From contig CALCJH010000398.1 of assembly GCA_937967775.1 (NCBI GenBank), positions 1 to 7,232 on the forward strand: a stretch of DNA of 7,232 bases, read 5' to 3'. The notes below the pieces were generated by a model. The model was not told the DNA's origin. It was given only the letters and a program-made list of their open reading frames with translations, and made no database searches. The position numbers were made by a program, and so were the translations under genes. Position 1 is the stretch's first letter. Each line of letters starts with the position of its first letter. This document shows, piece after piece, positions 6,583 through 7,232 of this stretch. Source of the stretch: an uncultured bacterium (GTDB taxonomy: Bacteria > Armatimonadota > UBA5829 > DSUL01).

Positions 6583-6591
6583 ATTGTATCA
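6583..6591 (-). promoter_or_regulatory. Possible extended -10 promoter for MNT-HEPN-mutL
   Basis: On the minus strand TGA followed by TACAAT (5 of 6 to TATAAT) forms an extended -10 element just past the mutS stop codon. Transcription would begin near 6576, about 24 nt before the TTG start and upstream of the GGAGG site. No recognisable -35 hexamer lies 16-18 bp upstream, where the sequence is the mutS coding end. If real, the toxin-antitoxin-like pair and mutL could be transcribed without mutS. Consensus-based prediction only. Confidence 0.4.
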
Positions 6592-6598
6592 GAAGCTG

Positions 6599-7232
6599 TC
6601 ACTCCTTCTCCGCCTCTTTCTGAAGTTGCCAGAGGGCGGTGAGCGCCTCCACAGGGGTCATAGTGGAGATGTCCATCTTCTTCAGCTTCTCCACCACCGG
6701 CGACGGGGCCGCCTCGAAAAGCGTCAGCTGCCTCACCTGGGCCGGCGCCGGAGCCCGGCGGGGAGAGACACCTGCGCCACCTTCGTCCTCCTCTAGATCC
6801 CTCAGAACCTCCTGAGCGCGGGACACTACCTCCTCCGGCAGGCCAGCCAGGCGGGCCACCTGAATGCCGTAGCTACGGTCCGTCCCTCCCGGCATGATGC
6901 GGTGCAACCAGATGATCCGGTCCGCCTCTTCCCGCACCGCCACCCGGTAGTTCCGGACGCCCGGCAGCTGGGACGCCAGCTGGTTGAGATGGTGGTAGTG
7001 CGTGGCGAACAGCGTCTTGATGCGCGCCTTCGCCAGAAACTCCGCCACAGCCCAGGCGATGGAAAGCCCGTCGTAGGTGCTGGTCCCCCTCCCGATCTCG
7101 TCCAGCAGCACCAGACTGCGAGAGGTGGCGTTGTTCAGGATGTTGGCGGTCTCCGTCATCTCCACCATAAACGTACTTCGCGCGCTGGCCAGCTCGTCGC
7201 GTGCCCCGATGCGCGTGAAGATGCGATCCACC
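6599..7232 (-). CDS. mutS: DNA mismatch repair protein MutS, C-terminal part (5' end beyond window)
   Basis: The visible 210 codons run from the right edge to a TGA at 6599-6601. They include most of the MutS ATPase domain: the STFMVEM signature loop, Walker B in [14 protein letters not shown] (fragment residues about 42-55, with the catalytic D44-E45 pair), the conserved THYHHLNQL segment with H78, and the composite-site helix-turn-helix around [14 protein letters not shown] (119-132). After a charged linker comes QLTLF (168-172), which matches the beta-clamp binding motif of MutS, and then the C-terminal [15 protein letters not shown] tail. Residue numbers are counted from a Val at 7231 and are not real protein positions. 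The N-terminal mismatch-binding domain, connector and Walker A are outside the window. MutS binds mismatches and recruits MutL, encoded downstream in the same direction. Confidence 0.97.
   Translation of the reverse strand, partial: VDRIFTRIGARDELASARSTFMVEMTETANILNNATSRSLVLLDEIGRGTSTYDGLSIAWAVAEFLAKARIKTLFATHYHHLNQLASQLPGVRNYRVAVREEADRIIWLHRIMPGGTDRSYGIQVARLAGLPEEVVSRAQEVLRDLEEDEGGAGVSPRRAPAPAQVRQLTLFEAAPSPVVEKLKKMDISTMTPVEALTALWQLQKEAEKE

Overview
The window is a GC-rich bacterial chromosomal segment with six genes and no RNA genes, IS elements or CRISPR arrays that I can see. Five of the six genes are on the minus strand. A diderm (Gram-negative-type) envelope is suggested by a signal-peptide-bearing, multi-SLBB polysaccharide export protein. 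MutL carries the metal-dependent endonuclease motifs, which argues against an enteric-type gammaproteobacterium. A deep-branching GC-rich diderm such as an Armatimonadota-like lineage would fit, but that placement is only a guess from gene style.

Layout, left to right. Positions 1-2012 (minus) hold a 3'-truncated polysaccharide export gene with a signal peptide, a proline-rich linker, a Poly_export domain and five visible SLBB domains. Positions 2013-2256 hold its extended -10 promoter and a strong 11-bp hairpin. Positions 2257-2517 (minus) encode an 86-residue stand-alone LuxR/GerE-type DNA-binding protein. Positions 2518-2921 are a divergent, apparently non-coding interval with a 9-bp-arm inverted repeat, a nested palindrome and the promoter of the next gene. 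Positions 2922-3962 (plus) encode an HTH-WYL transcription factor. It converges with mutL, with only 7 bp between the stop codons.

The right half is a mismatch-repair cluster reading leftwards: the 3' end of mutS (6599-7232), a minimal nucleotidyltransferase (MNT, 6223-6552), a HEPN-domain protein (5820-6236) and mutL (3970-5808). MutS recognises mismatches and recruits MutL, which here looks like a nicking MutL. The MNT/HEPN pair has the arrangement of a type VII toxin-antitoxin-like module. It lies exactly between mutS and mutL, in the same orientation and with very small gaps or overlaps. A possible extended -10 promoter overlapping the mutS stop codon could drive MNT, HEPN and mutL together.

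The most unusual points are the MNT/HEPN pair wedged between mutS and mutL, the HEPN protein without a recognisable RX4-6H RNase motif, an Ala-to-Val change in the MutL endonuclease motif, and two palindromic candidate operators in the luxR/WYL divergent interval. I do not see a clearly new biological system. The mutS-MNT-HEPN-mutL arrangement is the best candidate for a second look.
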